The notes beneath the pieces are model-generated. The model saw nothing but the letters and a program-made list of their open reading frames with translations. It was not told where the DNA came from and ran no database searches. From the NCBI RefSeq assembly GCF_002217795.2, contig NZ_AP018823.1, forward strand, positions 3,844,001 to 3,908,000: a stretch of DNA of 64,000 nucleotides. The letters run 5' to 3'. Positions 63,415 to 64,000 of this stretch are shown in pieces (the first letter of the stretch is position 1; each line of letters begins with the position of its first letter). Position numbers and translations under genes: made by a program. This DNA is from Aquitalea magnusonii. GTDB lineage: Bacteria > Pseudomonadota > Gammaproteobacteria > Burkholderiales > Chromobacteriaceae.

Positions 63415-63832
63415 GATGTAAGCTCCATTGAATAGGTGCCTCAAGGCAGTGCCGGAAATATAGATGCTGGCTGATGGCAGTTCACTGCCGGCACTGGAGG
63501 CGTAATGACGCGGGCCATAGCAAAAGCTGGCGGACAGGTGCAAGCAGGTTGTCAATCTCCGCCGCTGGCATCGCCAATGCGGTGACAAAACGCAGGAGGC
63601 CTGGCTCCCAATAGTCATTGGTAAAGAACGCAGGCAGTGGCAATGCTGTCACTGGAAAATCCCTGCGCGGGATGAGCGAGAACCGCCGGCTGAACAGGCA
63701 TACGCCACGGCGGCTTGTTACGCGACAACACGTCCCGCACCGATGCGCATCCTAGAGAGTGGGTAAAGCACCGACTTGTAAAAAATTGACTTGCTTGAGC
63801 GAGAATCGGCAGCAGGGTTGTGGCCTGCGCGC
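63415..63832. other. 418-bp spacer with a possible gene remnant
   Basis: No intact gene. A minus-strand frame ending at about 63499 contains FFTNDYWEPGLLRFVTALAMP and EIDNLLAPVRQLLL, which resembles the C-terminus of threonine aldolase-like enzymes. The sequence upstream of it is not protein-like. The rest is the presumed promoter of ridA. Confidence 0.3.
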
Positions 63833-64000
63833 TCAGTATCCGGATGGTGCCACGCCAAAAGCCCGGCGGAAGGCCCGATTGAAATGGCTCTGGTCGTAAA
63901 AGCCCACGCCTTGTGCCACATCGGCAATGCTCAACTTGCCACGCGCCAGTAGCGCGCAAGCCTGCTCCAACCTTAGGCGAAGCAGCCAGGCATAAGGCGT
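63833..64000 (-). CDS. AraC-type regulator, 3' end only
   Basis: The last 55 codons of an AraC/XylS HTH protein, cut by the window edge: second helix-turn-helix region LSIADVAQGVGFYDQSHFNRAFRRAFGVAP and end SGY. It precedes ridA and the dehydratase in the same direction and may regulate them. Confidence 0.85.
   Translation of the reverse strand, partial: TPYAWLLRLRLEQACALLARGKLSIADVAQGVGFYDQSHFNRAFRRAFGVAPSGY

Overview
The window looks like a chromosomal segment of a GC-rich betaproteobacterium, most like the Chromobacteriaceae (Neisseriales; Chromobacterium or Aquitalea type). This is inferred from the fimT-pilV-pilW-pilX-pilE minor pilin operon, the APH-fold thrB, DUF2782, a YeiH/LysR pair, cstA-ybdD, hemF and the many c-di-GMP proteins. 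No rRNA, tRNA or CRISPR was seen, so the genus call is an inference from gene content.

Layout. 1-3250: an AT-rich edge, then a minor pilin operon on the minus strand. 3345-7735: an AT-rich insert with two PAAR proteins, an M15-type peptidoglycan peptidase, a small secreted protein, an unknown protein and an MFS transporter. A second, diverged copy of the polA 3' end flanks it. 7546-28680: housekeeping and regulatory genes: polA, a LOG family gene, thrB, yeiH with its LysR regulator, cstA-ybdD, an RstA/RstB-like two-component pair, an alpha/beta hydrolase, hemF, a diguanylate cyclase, azoR with a LysR regulator, a GGDEF-EAL protein and a dienelactone hydrolase. 28751-32740: an operon with a degenerate HD-GYP protein, an Aer-like PAS/HAMP protein without a chemotaxis output domain, and an intact HD-GYP protein. 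33411-37663: a DctS/DctR-like two-component system divergent from a KgtP-type transporter, with a perfect inverted repeat between them. 38060-41973: LysR, MFS, aldo/keto reductase and a formaldehyde-activating-enzyme (Fae) homologue. 42274-43775: an isochorismatase-like hydrolase and a periplasmic binding protein.

43776-61922 is an orphan type VI secretion (T6SS) effector island, read entirely on the minus strand, with no core tss genes. Two vgrG genes share a repeat of about 2.5 kb that includes their upstream DNA, but they have different C-termini. The upstream vgrG is followed by a DUF4123 adaptor, a large BTH_I2691-like membrane effector and three DUF6708-like putative immunity genes, with decaying toxin tails between them. 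The second vgrG has a transthyretin-like tail and is followed by a lysozyme-like effector, a partner carrying an 18-copy hexanucleotide repeat, a 5'-truncated phospholipase D effector and three tandem Sel1-type lipoproteins. The arrangement suggests repeated capture of toxin/immunity modules, toxin decay, and retention of orphan immunity genes.

61923-64000: a PLP-dependent serine/threonine dehydratase with a RidA enamine deaminase, which would remove its reactive product, a possible remnant of a threonine-aldolase-like gene, and the 3' end of an AraC-type regulator cut by the window edge.
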